From NCBI GenBank assembly GCA_045124465.1, contig JBGVLV010000023.1, forward strand, positions 62,001 through 126,000: a stretch of DNA of 64,000 bases, read 5' to 3'. Below are positions 17,834-26,003 of this stretch, one piece after another. Source of the stretch: Scatosoma sp045124465. Lineage in GTDB: Bacteria > Bacillota > Clostridia > Christensenellales > Borkfalkiaceae. Numbering within the stretch: position 1 is the stretch's first letter; each line of letters opens with the position of its first letter. The notes below the pieces were generated by a model. It worked only from the letters and a program-made list of their open reading frames with translations, searched no databases and was not told the DNA's origin. The position numbers and the translations under genes are program-made.

Positions 17834-19351
17834 TTATTTATACGTCTTGAAATAGCTGTCCTTGTCGAATTTGATCGTAACGTTTATCGGCTGTCCGCCG
17901 CGCTTGACCCCGATCGTGACCGTATCCCCTTTCCGCACGGTAAGCATCAGATCGACGAGCTGGAAATTACGCGTGAGCGTAACGGTTTCGCCGCCGTTGA
18001 GACAAAACGTTTGGAGGATATCATAGGCTTTAAGCTGTCCTCTTGCAACAGAATCCACTCCGACCTCTACGATCTCCAACGTTTCCGTTATTTTCAAAAG
18101 TCCGTTTACGATACTCGCGCTCGAATCCCTGATCTGCGTGGTCACGCCGAGCGTAGCGCGGGAAACGTAATTTTTCGCGACGTCGCTTTTCACGTTGTCG
18201 AGAATGTTCTCCACCACGTAAGACACCTGCGTGATCGGCAGAGCGTACCCCATATTGTCCGTTTCGTCCTCGACGCTCTTGGCGTTGGTGATGCCGATAA
18301 GCTCGCCTTCCGCGTTATATAAGCCGCCGCCCGAGTTGCCGTGGTTGATCGCCGCGTCCGTACGCATAACGCGATAGCGGATACCGTCCACCTCCCCGTC
18401 GTGATCCACGTCGCGCATATCGGGCGCGGTCACTTCGATATATTCGCTCTCCACCGACAGCGCGCCGCTCGTCACGGAAATGCCTTTGCCGTTCGCGTTG
18501 CCGATCGCGAACACTTTCTCGCCCACGGTCACGGCGTTGGAATCCCCGATCGTCGCCTCCGTCAGTACTCCGACGTCCTCGCTGTCGCTGAAATTGATCT
18601 GCAACACCGCGATGTCGTAATCCATCGCGCCGCCTACGTAGGTCGCCTGATACCCGCCGCCGTACACGTCGCCCATCGCCTCCTCGTCGTCCAGATAATA
18701 ATCTCCGAGCGTCGAGGAAGTACGTCCGTCCGGTCTGTATTCGATGGAGAACCCGTTCAGTTCGCCGTAAGGGTATACGTAAATGCAATCGGATATGCCG
18801 TCGTCCGCGTCCGTGCCGTAACTGTATATAACGTGATAGTTGGTAATGATATACGCCGAACTCGTACCCGCGCTTTCGTTGCTATTCAGTCTGTATACGA
18901 CCCCGCTGCCCGACGAGCCGCTGACTTTCGTCTTTTTCGGGTCGGTGTAACTGCCCTTGCCCGTCGTGGTGGTAAAGCCCGCGCAAATGTTGACCGTGGA
19001 AGAAACGTTCTTGGCGATGGTCTGCACGTCGTTGTCGAGCTGGACTTCCACGCCGAGATATTCTTTCAAAAACTCGGAGAACGTTTTGTCTTTATTGTTT
19101 TCGTCCGCGTTTTTCCAAGTCTCGTAAATATCGTTGATGTCAAGCGTATCGCCGTCCGTTCCGTCCTTGCCGTCCGCGCCGTTCAGGCTCGCGAGCCATT
19201 CCGTTTCCGTGCCCTGAAAGCCGTTTTTCACGGCGATATCGTACGCGTTGACAACGTCGTCCTCATCCGTACAAGCGGTAAGACCGATCGCCGTAACCGC
19301 CGTAAGCGAGGCGCAAAACACGCTCAACGTTCTTTTCCAAATCTTCTTCAT
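17834..19351 (-). CDS. HtrA/DegP-like trypsin-fold serine protease lipoprotein with PDZ domain
   Basis: A cell-surface quality-control protease. The 505-residue precursor has a lipoprotein signal peptide (lipobox LTAC, Cys27), a short collagen-like GADGKDGTDG stretch, then a trypsin-fold domain. The triad is His173 (TNYHV), Asp246 (YDIAVL) and Ser340 (NHGNSGGGL). A C-terminal PDZ domain (~residues 395-495) follows. A DVDHDGEVDG insert near residue 314 resembles a Ca-binding loop. AAGGAG lies seven bases before the ATG. A lipid anchor is less usual than the membrane helix of Firmicute HtrA. It is a single-gene unit. Confidence 0.9.
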   Translation of the reverse strand: MKKIWKRTLSVFCASLTAVTAIGLTACTDEDDVVNAYDIAVKNGFQGTETEWLASLNGADGKDGTDGDTLDINDIYETWKNADENNKDKTFSEFLKEYLGVEVQLDNDVQTIAKNVSSTVNICAGFTTTTGKGSYTDPKKTKVSGSSGSGVVYRLNSNESAGTSSAYIITNYHVIYSYGTDADDGISDCIYVYPYGELNGFSIEYRPDGRTSSTLGDYYLDDEEAMGDVYGGGYQATYVGGAMDYDIAVLQINFSDSEDVGVLTEATIGDSNAVTVGEKVFAIGNANGKGISVTSGALSVESEYIEVTAPDMRDVDHDGEVDGIRYRVMRTDAAINHGNSGGGLYNAEGELIGITNAKSVEDETDNMGYALPITQVSYVVENILDNVKSDVAKNYVSRATLGVTTQIRDSSASIVNGLLKITETLEIVEVGVDSVARGQLKAYDILQTFCLNGGETVTLTRNFQLVDLMLTVRKGDTVTIGVKRGGQPINVTIKFDKDSYFKTYK

Positions 19352-19484
19352 ATCCGATCTCCTTCGGAACTCTGTTTTTATTCTATGCGATATTCTTCTC
19401 TTTTACGCTCTTAATTATACCTTACGAATTCGTTAAGTATTTTAAAGTTTTTTGAAAATTGTGTGAAAGACCCTTTCCCAAACC

Positions 19485-20069
19485 TCAAAAAGCCTCTAAT
19501 TCGTCGAGCGTGAGCTGATACGAGGGAATGAAATGCTCGAAAAAGTACTCGACCTCGGGCATATTCCGCGCGTGCAGATCTTCCTCTATGCTCTTTTTGG
19601 CTTTGGAGAACTCGCTGTTGCCGCTGCGGAGTTCCTCCAAGCATTTCACGTACGCCGCGAGCCGATCTGCCGCCTTGACGAGCTTGTATTCCACGCTCGC
19701 CTCGTCGGCAAGCACGTAGGGCGCGATCGCGCCTTGCATCTCTTCGGGCAAAGTCGCGACGAGCTTTTCGCACGCGTGTTTTTCCAGTTCTTTGTACGCG
19801 CCGTGGATACCCTGATTGTAGTATTTGATGGGCGTGGGCAGATCCCCCGTCATCACCTCGCTCGTTTCGTGATAGAGGGCGTACAGCACCGTTTTGAGAA
19901 TATCCGCGTTCCCACCGTAGACCTCGTTATGCACGGTCGCGAGCGCGTGCGCGAGGAGCGCGACGGACTGGGAATGTTCCATAATGTTTTCTTCCCGCAC
20001 CGAACGCATCAACTGCCAGCGCTTGATGTATTTCATTCTGTCCATATACGCGTAAAAATCGAATCGCAT
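19485..20069 (-). CDS. HD-domain 5'-deoxynucleotidase, YfbR-like
   Basis: A 194-residue HD-fold metallo-phosphohydrolase similar to E. coli YfbR, which dephosphorylates deoxynucleoside monophosphates. Metal ligands are visible in order: MEHSQSVA (first His), ALYHETSEVMTGD (His-Asp-type pair as HET/D) and KAADRLAAYVK (final Asp). ATG at 20069 (MRFDFYAYMDRM) has AGAGGA eight bases upstream and is preferred over a start 24 bases earlier. It is divergent from the thiamine transporter unit. Confidence 0.88.
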   Translation of the reverse strand: MRFDFYAYMDRMKYIKRWQLMRSVREENIMEHSQSVALLAHALATVHNEVYGGNADILKTVLYALYHETSEVMTGDLPTPIKYYNQGIHGAYKELEKHACEKLVATLPEEMQGAIAPYVLADEASVEYKLVKAADRLAAYVKCLEELRSGNSEFSKAKKSIEEDLHARNMPEVEYFFEHFIPSYQLTLDELEAF

Positions 20070-20097
20070 AATTTTTTCCTCTTTTTTCTCCAAACGT

Positions 20098-20126
20098 TTG
20101 ACAAATGCGTTCGGTTGTATTATAAT
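20098..20126 (+). promoter_or_regulatory. Consensus sigma-A promoter of thiT transcript
   Basis: TTGACA at 20098-20103 and TATAAT at 20121-20126 with a 17-base spacer, exact consensus. It lies just upstream of the TPP riboswitch. Confidence 0.92.
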
Positions 20127-20148
20127 GACAGTACAAAATTTAAAGTAT

Positions 20149-20225
20149 CCGTCGTGGGTGCCTCAAAGAGGCTGAGATCATACCATTTGAATCGGCAGGG
20201 TAATCCCTGAGCGAGAGATGAGAAC
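20149..20225 (+). ncRNA. TPP riboswitch (THI element)
   Basis: The thiamine pyrophosphate aptamer core is clear: GGGTGC, then GCTGAGATCATACC, TTTGAATC, and a hairpin with GGGTAATCCC leading into GAGCGAGAGATGA. These are the conserved THI-box positions. It lies between a perfect promoter and thiT with a terminator-like hairpin in between, so TPP should lower expression of the thiamine transporter. Confidence 0.93.
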
Positions 20226-20302
20226 CGTTTTTTCTTCCCGTAACGCCGTTTGCGCGCTTTTCGCGCGGCGGTATCACGAGCCGAAAGAGCTTTGCGCCTG
20301 CG

Positions 20303-20338
20303 TACGCCGTTTCAGCGGTAACGGGGCGTTTTCTTTTT
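20303..20338 (+). terminator. Candidate riboswitch-controlled terminator upstream of thiT
   Basis: ACGCCGTT can pair with AACGGGGCGT (two-base bulge) and is followed by TTTTCTTTTT. An earlier CCCGTAACGCC stretch at about 20239 could pair with the same strand as an antiterminator. This is the likely expression platform, by inference. Confidence 0.5.
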
Positions 20339-20376
20339 CGGAAAGACGCGTACGGCGGAGAAAGGAGGTATTTTTT

Positions 20377-21075
20377 ATGTTTCTCTATTCCCTGCTCGAA
20401 GTTTCCGAGCAAACCACCGACGTTGTGAAATGGATCTCCATTGCCGCCGTAGCCGTACTGCTCGGCGTGATCGCGCTCATCGGCTTTCTGCATAAGAAAG
20501 ACTTCGACGCGAAACGCCTTGCCTTTGCGGGGATCTGCGTGGCGATGTCCTTCACGCTCGCCGTCATCAAAGTCAGCCCCGTCCAGTACGGCGGCTCGAT
20601 CACGCTGGCGTCCTTCGTGCCTATCCTCATCTACGCGTACGTGTACGGTCCTGCGGAAGGATTTTTGGTCGGACTTATCCACGGTCTTTTGAACTTCATC
20701 GAAGATCCGTATATCCTTACGCCCGCGACTTTCCTGTTCGACTACTTGCTCGCGTTCGCCTCGGTCGGCGTGATGGGATTCTTCGGCAAGATGAAACGCA
20801 AGGAAAAGGGCTGTCTGCCCGTCGTACTCGGTTGCGTAGCCGTATTCGCGCTCCGTTTCCTGTTCCATTGGTGTTCGGGTATGATCTTCTTCGCGCAGGA
20901 TTCGGTCTGGGTCAGCCTGCCCGACTGGGCAATGGCGAACGCCGCCGTATATTCGTTCATCTATCAATGCGTTTACGTACCCGCGGACGCGCTCATCGCC
21001 ACGCTGGTGATGGTCGCGCTGTGCAAAACGGGCGCGCTCGACAGATTGTCCGCGATGATGAAAAAGGCTCAGTAA
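20377..21075 (+). CDS. thiT: Thiamine transporter substrate-binding subunit ThiT (ECF type)
   Basis: Membrane S-component of an energy-coupling-factor importer for thiamine. The 232-residue protein has about six or seven hydrophobic helices, and AFAGICVAMSFTLAVIKV and YGPAEGFLVGLIHGLLNFIEDP match the ThiT family, including the acidic binding-site loop. ATG at 20377 has a perfect AAAGGAGG and lies downstream of a TPP riboswitch, which settles the substrate. The EcfA/EcfT genes are not in the window and are presumably shared from elsewhere. The stop overlaps the end of convergent rimM by seven bases. Confidence 0.93.
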   Translation: MFLYSLLEVSEQTTDVVKWISIAAVAVLLGVIALIGFLHKKDFDAKRLAFAGICVAMSFTLAVIKVSPVQYGGSITLASFVPILIYAYVYGPAEGFLVGLIHGLLNFIEDPYILTPATFLFDYLLAFASVGVMGFFGKMKRKEKGCLPVVLGCVAVFALRFLFHWCSGMIFFAQDSVWVSLPDWAMANAAVYSFIYQCVYVPADALIATLVMVALCKTGALDRLSAMMKKAQ

Positions 21076-21569
21076 ACGGCGATCTCGTCGAGCACCGCTT
21101 TATCGACGATGAGTTTTTTATTGTCGAAGTCCACGCGTTTTACAACGCCTTTCACGGCAGGGAAAAGTATCTTTTTTCCTGCTTTTTCTATGGTGTAAAC
21201 GTCGGAGGCAAGGTTGGTCACGTCCGTCACCACCCCCAACGTTTCCCCGTCCTCCGTTTCGCAGGACAGACCGAGAATATCCACGATATAATACTGTCCC
21301 TCTTCGAGCGCGGGCGCGTCCTCGCGCTCGCCTTCTAAGACCTTGCCGCGGAACAGCTCGGCGGCGTTGCGGTCGGGTATGCCCCGAAGTCCCACGTACG
21401 CCGCGCCGTCGCCGCCTACGCGGAAGGACAGGATCTTGTACGGCTTGTCCTCGATATACACCGTTTTGAACGCTTTCACGTCCTCGGGACAGTCGGTGAA
21501 AGTCTTGATTTTAAGTTCGCCGCGGATCCCCTGCGGTTTCAATACTTCGGCGATGATCAAACGCCCCAT
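21069..21569 (-). CDS. rimM: 16S rRNA processing protein RimM
   Basis: 30S assembly factor that binds ribosomal protein S19. The 166-residue product has the N-terminal RimM barrel (IIAEVLKPQGIRGELKIK) and the C-terminal PRC-like barrel (YYIVDILGL, GVVTDV, ILFPAVKGVV). ATG at 21569 has AAGGAG eight bases upstream; an earlier in-frame ATG lacks one. It is last in rpsP-khpA-rimM. The usual next genes, trmD and rplS, are missing and convergent thiT abuts instead. Confidence 0.94.
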   Translation of the reverse strand: MGRLIIAEVLKPQGIRGELKIKTFTDCPEDVKAFKTVYIEDKPYKILSFRVGGDGAAYVGLRGIPDRNAAELFRGKVLEGEREDAPALEEGQYYIVDILGLSCETEDGETLGVVTDVTNLASDVYTIEKAGKKILFPAVKGVVKRVDFDNKKLIVDKAVLDEIAVY

Positions 21570-21640
21570 ACTCTCGCTCCTTTTTTCAAGCCGAAAAAAC
21601 CGTCGGCGCATACCTGCCCCGCGCGTTTTTCGGAAAAGTC

Positions 21641-21668
21641 AAAAAAAGGCTGCGGCAAACTGCCGCCG
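21641..21668 (-). terminator. Intrinsic terminator between khpA and rimM
   Basis: On the minus strand GCGGCAGTTTGCCGC forms a tight hairpin followed by AGCCTTTTTTT. It may reduce read-through from rpsP-khpA into rimM. Confidence 0.65.
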
Positions 21669-21698
21669 CCCGATACTCGCGGGTCGCCCCGCAAAAGG

Positions 21699-21965
21699 TC
21701 ATTCTTCGTCCGCTCTGTCCACGGCGTCGCCGCCGCGTTCGCGGATCTCGATCACGTAGCGTTTGGAATGAGCAGGGGTCGCCGCGCGCACGATGGTACG
21801 CATCGCTTTGGCTATCTTGCCCTGTTTTCCGATGACTTTACCCATATCCGACGGGGAAAGCGTGACCGTGACTTCGATCGCGCGGTCTTTTTCTTTTACC
21901 GCATATTCGACGTTTTCTTTATCCTCGGCAAACTGCCCGACGATGTATTTGATAAGCTCTAACAT
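21699..21965 (-). CDS. khpA: KH-domain RNA-binding protein KhpA
   Basis: An 88-residue single KH-domain protein (KhpA/YlqC family). The RNA-contact loop SDMGKVIGKQGKIAKAMR carries the GxxG motif as GKQG. KhpA forms a heterodimer with KhpB and affects cell division and small-RNA handling in Firmicutes. It sits between rpsP and rimM, its conserved place, and has AAGGAGG before the ATG. Confidence 0.93.
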   Translation of the reverse strand: MLELIKYIVGQFAEDKENVEYAVKEKDRAIEVTVTLSPSDMGKVIGKQGKIAKAMRTIVRAATPAHSKRYVIEIRERGGDAVDRADEE

Positions 21966-22072
21966 AATGCCTCCTTACGCTCGCTACGCAAAAACAAAGC
22001 AAACTGCAAGCCAAACGGGAACGACGAAAAAGGTCGCCGCCGTATGGCGCAGCAGGCTCTTTGTCTTTCCGA

Positions 22073-22366
22073 TTATTTGTCGGATTTTTTGCCCTTGGTC
22101 TTGGAAGGGCTGAGTTTCGCGCTCTTTTCCATAGCGCCCGTCTTGACGAGAAGGTTCTTCACCGTTTCCGTGGGCTGAACGCCTTTTTTAAGCCATTCCT
22201 GCGCTTTCTCTACGTCGATCGTGAGTTCAACGGGATCGCAAGTGGGTCTGTAATGACCTACGCAGTCGATATATTCGCCGCTCATTGCCTTTCTGCTGTC
22301 CACAACGACAACACGATAGATAGGGTTCTTTTTGTCGCCCATTCTGAAAAGTCTCATTTTTACCAT
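22073..22366 (-). CDS. rpsP: 30S ribosomal protein S16
   Basis: Small-subunit ribosomal protein S16. The 97-residue product has the family start MVKMRLFRMGDKKNPIYRVV and the conserved VVDSRKA, followed by the usual body (RAQEWL-like AQEWLKKGVQPTETV) and a lysine-rich tail. GGAGGT lies eight bases before the ATG. It is the first gene of the rpsP-khpA-rimM unit. A dispersed repeat lies between it and dapF upstream. Confidence 0.97.
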   Translation of the reverse strand: MVKMRLFRMGDKKNPIYRVVVVDSRKAMSGEYIDCVGHYRPTCDPVELTIDVEKAQEWLKKGVQPTETVKNLLVKTGAMEKSAKLSPSKTKGKKSDK

Positions 22367-22437
22367 AATATTATACCTCCAAAGTATATAAAAAATTTAT
22401 TTTTTTTGATTTATTGATCGCGCTCACTCGTCGCGGC

Positions 22438-22524
22438 TTTCCCGACGGGAGCGTACTTATGCGTATGTGACCGAGGGAAAACGCAAGTTCGACGAAGTAT
22501 TACGACGTATATAAGTCTTTCAAT
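22438..22524 (+). repeat. Dispersed 87-bp repeat, copy B
   Basis: Same family and orientation as 9013-9099. The last 25 bases overlap the final codons and stop of dapF (minus strand). Just left of it, CGCTCACTCGTCG also matches part of the 95-bp tandem unit, so the two repeat types belong together. Confidence 0.85.
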
Positions 22525-23366
22525 TTCCCTACGAAGACGAGGGTCGCGCTCCCCGTCATCAACACCGTTTCGTCCGTCCACCTGATGACAAGATCGCCGC
22601 CGCGCAGCCGCACCGTGATATCCGCATTTCTGTCGGCATAGCCGTTCAAAACCGCCGCCACCGCCGCCGCGCACGCGCCCGTCCCGCAAGCCCACGTTTC
22701 GCCGCTGCCGCGTTCCCAGACCCGCATTTGCAGTTCGTTCCTGCCGAGCACCTTGATAAATTCCGTGTTCACGCGTTCGGGGAATATGGGATCGTTCTCG
22801 TATAACGGACCTGTTTTTTCAAGATCCAGCCCGTCGGGGTCTTGGAACACCACGCAATGCGGATTGCCCATCGAAACGCAGGTGATCGCATACCTGCCCC
22901 CCGCGATCTCCGTTTCCAGCCCCACGATCTTGTCGCCGCCGAACCCGTCGAGTTTTACGGGTATCTCTTTCGGCGCGAGAATAGGCGCGCCCATATCCAC
23001 GCATACCTTTTCCACCTCGCCGTCCTTTACGCTCAGTTCGAGCGTTTTCACGCCCGACAGCGTTTCGATCGTCAAACGGGTCTTTTTCGTCTTGTGCATA
23101 TCGTAGAGGAATTTGCCCACGCAACGGATCGCGTTCCCGCACATTTTCCCCTCGCTCCCGTCCGCGTTGAACATACGCATCTTCGCGTCGGCGATCCCGC
23201 TTTTGCAGATCATAACGATCCCGTCGCCGCCGATCCCTTTATGCCTGTCGGACAATCTCACGGACAGCCCCGCGGGGTCGGCGAGTTCCTCTTTCATACA
23301 ATCGAAATAGATATAATCGTTCCCTATCCCGTGCATTTTGTAAAAGGTGAGTTCGGACTTTTTCAT
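22500..23366 (-). CDS. dapF: Diaminopimelate epimerase
   Basis: Interconverts LL- and meso-diaminopimelate for lysine and peptidoglycan synthesis, with no cofactor. The 288-residue protein has both catalytic cysteines in their motifs: GSEGKMCGNAIRC (first) and GSGETWACGTGACAAA (second). GNDYIYFD near the N-terminus is also typical. GGAGAGA precedes the ATG. It starts 23 bases after ddh, so two meso-DAP enzymes share one transcript. Its final codons lie inside a dispersed repeat. Confidence 0.96.
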   Translation of the reverse strand: MKKSELTFYKMHGIGNDYIYFDCMKEELADPAGLSVRLSDRHKGIGGDGIVMICKSGIADAKMRMFNADGSEGKMCGNAIRCVGKFLYDMHKTKKTRLTIETLSGVKTLELSVKDGEVEKVCVDMGAPILAPKEIPVKLDGFGGDKIVGLETEIAGGRYAITCVSMGNPHCVVFQDPDGLDLEKTGPLYENDPIFPERVNTEFIKVLGRNELQMRVWERGSGETWACGTGACAAAVAAVLNGYADRNADITVRLRGGDLVIRWTDETVLMTGSATLVFVGKLKDLYTS

Positions 23367-23388
23367 ACTCTCTCCGTCTTGGAAAACG

Positions 23389-24372
23389 TTACAACAATTT
23401 CGCGAGCAAACTCTCTCTGCTCTCGGCGGACAGGTATGCGGGCGGAATATCCAAAACCGTCTTACAACCGTATACGCCCTCTTTGTGCAGACGGTATACC
23501 GCTCTTGCGTAAGCTACGAGCACGGACGCCGTGAACTCGGCGTTGGAGTCGAGCTTTAGGGAATATTCGATCACGTGTTTGTTCTCCCCGTCCTTGCCCG
23601 TTACGCCGCTGCGTACCACCACGCCGCCGTGCGGCAGACCGCCGTGTTTCTCGTTCAGCTCTTCTTGGGAAATAAAATGCACCGTCGTGTTATACTCGTC
23701 GAAATAGTGCGGCATCGTCTTGATCGCGCGTTCGATACGCCCTTTGTCCGCGCCCTCTTTCGCCACGACGAAACATTCCCTTTCGTGCTTTTCACGAGTC
23801 GTGAGCGTAGGCGTTTCGCCCCTGCGTACCGCCGTGAGCGCGCTCTCCACGGGAATGGTGTACTGTTTCGCGTCGGCTACGCCGTCGATACGACGGATCG
23901 CGTCCGAATGACCTTGGCTCACGCCCTTGCCCCAGAACGTATAATCCCGACCGTCGGGAAGTATCGCCGAGGCGTACGCCCTTGCGATGGAGAACATTCC
24001 CGGATCCCAGCCCGCGGATACGAGCGCGGTCGTTTTCGCCGCCTGTGCCGCCTCCTCTACGTTTTGCACGTGTTGCGGGATCTTCGCGTGGGTGTCGAAA
24101 CTGTCCACCACGTTGAAATACTTCGCAAGTTCGGGCGTTTGCTTGGGCAGATCGGTGGAACTCCCGCCGCAGAGGATAAGCACGTCGATCTTGTCTTTCG
24201 CCGTTTGCAGTTCGTTTGCGGAAAGCACGGGTATGCCCGTGCAAGTTACGACGGTCTTGGGATCGCGCCGCGTGAACACGCAGACCGCCTCCGCGTCGGG
24301 AGCTTGGCGGAGCGCCAGCTCCACCCCGCGGCCGAGATTGCCATAACCGTAAATACCGATACGAATACTCAT
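23389..24372 (-). CDS. ddh: meso-Diaminopimelate dehydrogenase
   Basis: NADPH-dependent enzyme that makes meso-DAP directly from tetrahydrodipicolinate and ammonia. The 327-residue length fits the family. Visible are the Rossmann motif IGIYGYGNLGRGVE (~5-18), CGGSSTDLP, VSAGWDPGMFS, the substrate-binding stretch TFWGKGVSQGHSDAIRRI and HGGVVVRSG. ATG at 24372 is chosen although the frame stays open far upstream through the purA end, because MSIRIGIYGYGN is the family start and a promoter lies just before it. Confidence 0.95.
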   Translation of the reverse strand: MSIRIGIYGYGNLGRGVELALRQAPDAEAVCVFTRRDPKTVVTCTGIPVLSANELQTAKDKIDVLILCGGSSTDLPKQTPELAKYFNVVDSFDTHAKIPQHVQNVEEAAQAAKTTALVSAGWDPGMFSIARAYASAILPDGRDYTFWGKGVSQGHSDAIRRIDGVADAKQYTIPVESALTAVRRGETPTLTTREKHERECFVVAKEGADKGRIERAIKTMPHYFDEYNTTVHFISQEELNEKHGGLPHGGVVVRSGVTGKDGENKHVIEYSLKLDSNAEFTASVLVAYARAVYRLHKEGVYGCKTVLDIPPAYLSAESRESLLAKLL

Positions 24373-24406
24373 CTGAATTACCTGTACTTGATCTATTTTG
24401 TTTCTT

Positions 24407-24435
24407 ATTATACCATATAGCCGTTTTTTTTTCAA
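24407..24435 (-). promoter_or_regulatory. Sigma-A promoter of ddh-dapF
   Basis: TTGAAA-N17-TATAAT on the minus strand, about 35 bases before the ddh start. Confidence 0.75.
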
Positions 24436-24515
24436 GCGATGACGCGCGAAAATCGCGGCGAAACCTTTTACAATTTTTATAATAGCTATAATTTTTCCGT
24501 ATAGTTCTTTGCGTA

Positions 24516-24543
24516 GCAAAAACGGCGTTCCGAAGAACGCCGT
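24516..24543 (-). terminator. Intrinsic terminator of purA
   Basis: ACGGCGTTC and GAACGCCGT form a perfect 9-base stem with a TTCG loop on the minus strand, followed by TTTTGC. It lies 12 bases after the purA stop. Confidence 0.9.
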
Positions 24544-24554
24544 CCTTTTCGTGT

Positions 24555-25829
24555 TTAGAACATTTTGATATACGCGTCGCGTTCCGCGCCGACGGATACG
24601 TAACGGATCCTGCAACCGCACGCCTCTTCGAGATACTTCACGTACGCGAGCGCCTCTTTGGGCAGATCCTCGCGCTTGCGGCACTTGGAAATGTCGCAAT
24701 GCCAGCCCTTGACCGTCTTGAATACGGGCTTGCAATCGTCCAGAACGTCTACGAACGGGAACTCGTGTATGATCTCGCCGTTCAGCTCGTACGCCTCGCA
24801 CACCTCGATCTCCTCGTACTCGGACAATACGTCCATTTTCGTGAGCGCGATCTCCAACGCCCCTTGGCAACGGATACCGTAACGGGACGCTACGACGTCG
24901 AACGGTCCTACCCGTCTGGGTCTGCCCGTCGCCGCGCCGTATTCCCCGCCGAGGTCGCGGAGCTTTTTCGCCTTATCGCCGAAGTATTCCGCCGTGAACG
25001 GACCTTCGCCCACGCACGTGGAGTACGCTTTCATGATACCGATGGAGTTGTCGAGTTGGAGCTGGGGTACGCCCGCGCCGATGGGCGCGTACGCCGCGAT
25101 CGTCGAGGAGGAGGAAGTATAGGGATGGATACCGAAATCAATATCGCGCATCGCGCCGAGCTGCGCCTCGAACATAATGTTCTTGCCCTCGTCGTTGGCT
25201 CTGGTGAGGTATGCGCCCACGTCGCAAACAAACGGCGCGAGCTGTTTGCCGTATTCCTCGAAATACGCGATGATCTCTTCCGTTTTCACAGGCTCGGCTT
25301 TATATCCGCCCACAACGGTGAGGTTCTTCCATTCTACGATATCCGCCACGCGCGCATACAGCTTTTCCGTGTTGAGAAGTTCGCCCATACGGAACGCTTT
25401 TTTGTAGTATTTATCCGCGTACACGGGCGCGATACCGCGACGGGTCGAACCGAACTTCTTGCCCGCAAGACGGTCCTCTTCGAGACAGTCCTGCAAAACG
25501 TTATACGGCATCGTGATGACGGCTCTGTCCGAAATTTTGAGGTTTTCGGGCGTGATCTTGACCCCCGCCTCGCGCAATTTCGCCATTTCACCGCAAAGGT
25601 GCTTGATATCGATGACCATACCGTTCCCCATAACGTTCACGACGTCCTCGCGCAAGATACCCGACGGAAGAAGGTTCAAAATGAACTTACCGCGTTCGTT
25701 GATGACGGTGTGACCGGCGTTATTGCCGCCCTGATAACGGCATACGACGTCAAAGTTCTCCGAAAGCAGGTCTACCATTCTTCCCTTGCCTTCGTCGCCC
25801 CAGTTGATACCGCAAATAGATGTGAGCAT
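24555..25829 (-). CDS. purA: Adenylosuccinate synthase
   Basis: GTP-dependent ligase joining IMP and aspartate in AMP synthesis. The 424-residue protein shows GINWGDEGKGRMVDLL (P-loop-like GDEGKG with catalytic Asp), QGGNNAGHTV with the catalytic His, GSTRRGIAP and GEGPFTAE. It is transcribed alone, with a perfect promoter, a structured leader and its own terminator. AAGGAG lies 11 bases before the ATG. Confidence 0.97.
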   Translation of the reverse strand: MLTSICGINWGDEGKGRMVDLLSENFDVVCRYQGGNNAGHTVINERGKFILNLLPSGILREDVVNVMGNGMVIDIKHLCGEMAKLREAGVKITPENLKISDRAVITMPYNVLQDCLEEDRLAGKKFGSTRRGIAPVYADKYYKKAFRMGELLNTEKLYARVADIVEWKNLTVVGGYKAEPVKTEEIIAYFEEYGKQLAPFVCDVGAYLTRANDEGKNIMFEAQLGAMRDIDFGIHPYTSSSSTIAAYAPIGAGVPQLQLDNSIGIMKAYSTCVGEGPFTAEYFGDKAKKLRDLGGEYGAATGRPRRVGPFDVVASRYGIRCQGALEIALTKMDVLSEYEEIEVCEAYELNGEIIHEFPFVDVLDDCKPVFKTVKGWHCDISKCRKREDLPKEALAYVKYLEEACGCRIRYVSVGAERDAYIKMF

Positions 25830-25867
25830 AGTACTATGTTCTCCTTATGGTTTTTTCCGTTTTAACG

Positions 25868-25908
25868 CGAAAAAGCGAGCATTTCGAAGTCTTGCATCGA
25901 AAACGCTC
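25868..25908 (-). promoter_or_regulatory. Terminator-like hairpin in purA leader
   Basis: On the minus strand, GAGCGTTTTCGA pairs with TCGAAATGCTC and is followed by GCTTTTTCGCG. It lies between the purA promoter and start, where an attenuator would be. No known purine or other riboswitch core is visible upstream in the roughly 30 bases available. Confidence 0.45.
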
Positions 25909-25933
25909 CCGTTTTTCTTCTTTTAACGCACTT

Positions 25934-25962
25934 ATTATAACGTATTTTCACAGCCTTGTCAA
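25934..25962 (-). promoter_or_regulatory. Consensus sigma-A promoter of purA
   Basis: TTGACA-N17-TATAAT on the minus strand, exact in both hexamers, about 105 bases before the ATG. Confidence 0.92.
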
Positions 25963-26003
25963 GCCTAAAACCCGCCCTGCGGACATTTTATCGAAAATTG
26001 TAT

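Noticed and set aside
24373..24870. N-terminal extension of ddh into purA
   Set aside because: The frame stays open, but the extension overlaps the purA coding end and terminator. The ddh promoter lies at 24407-24435 and the family start is at 24372.
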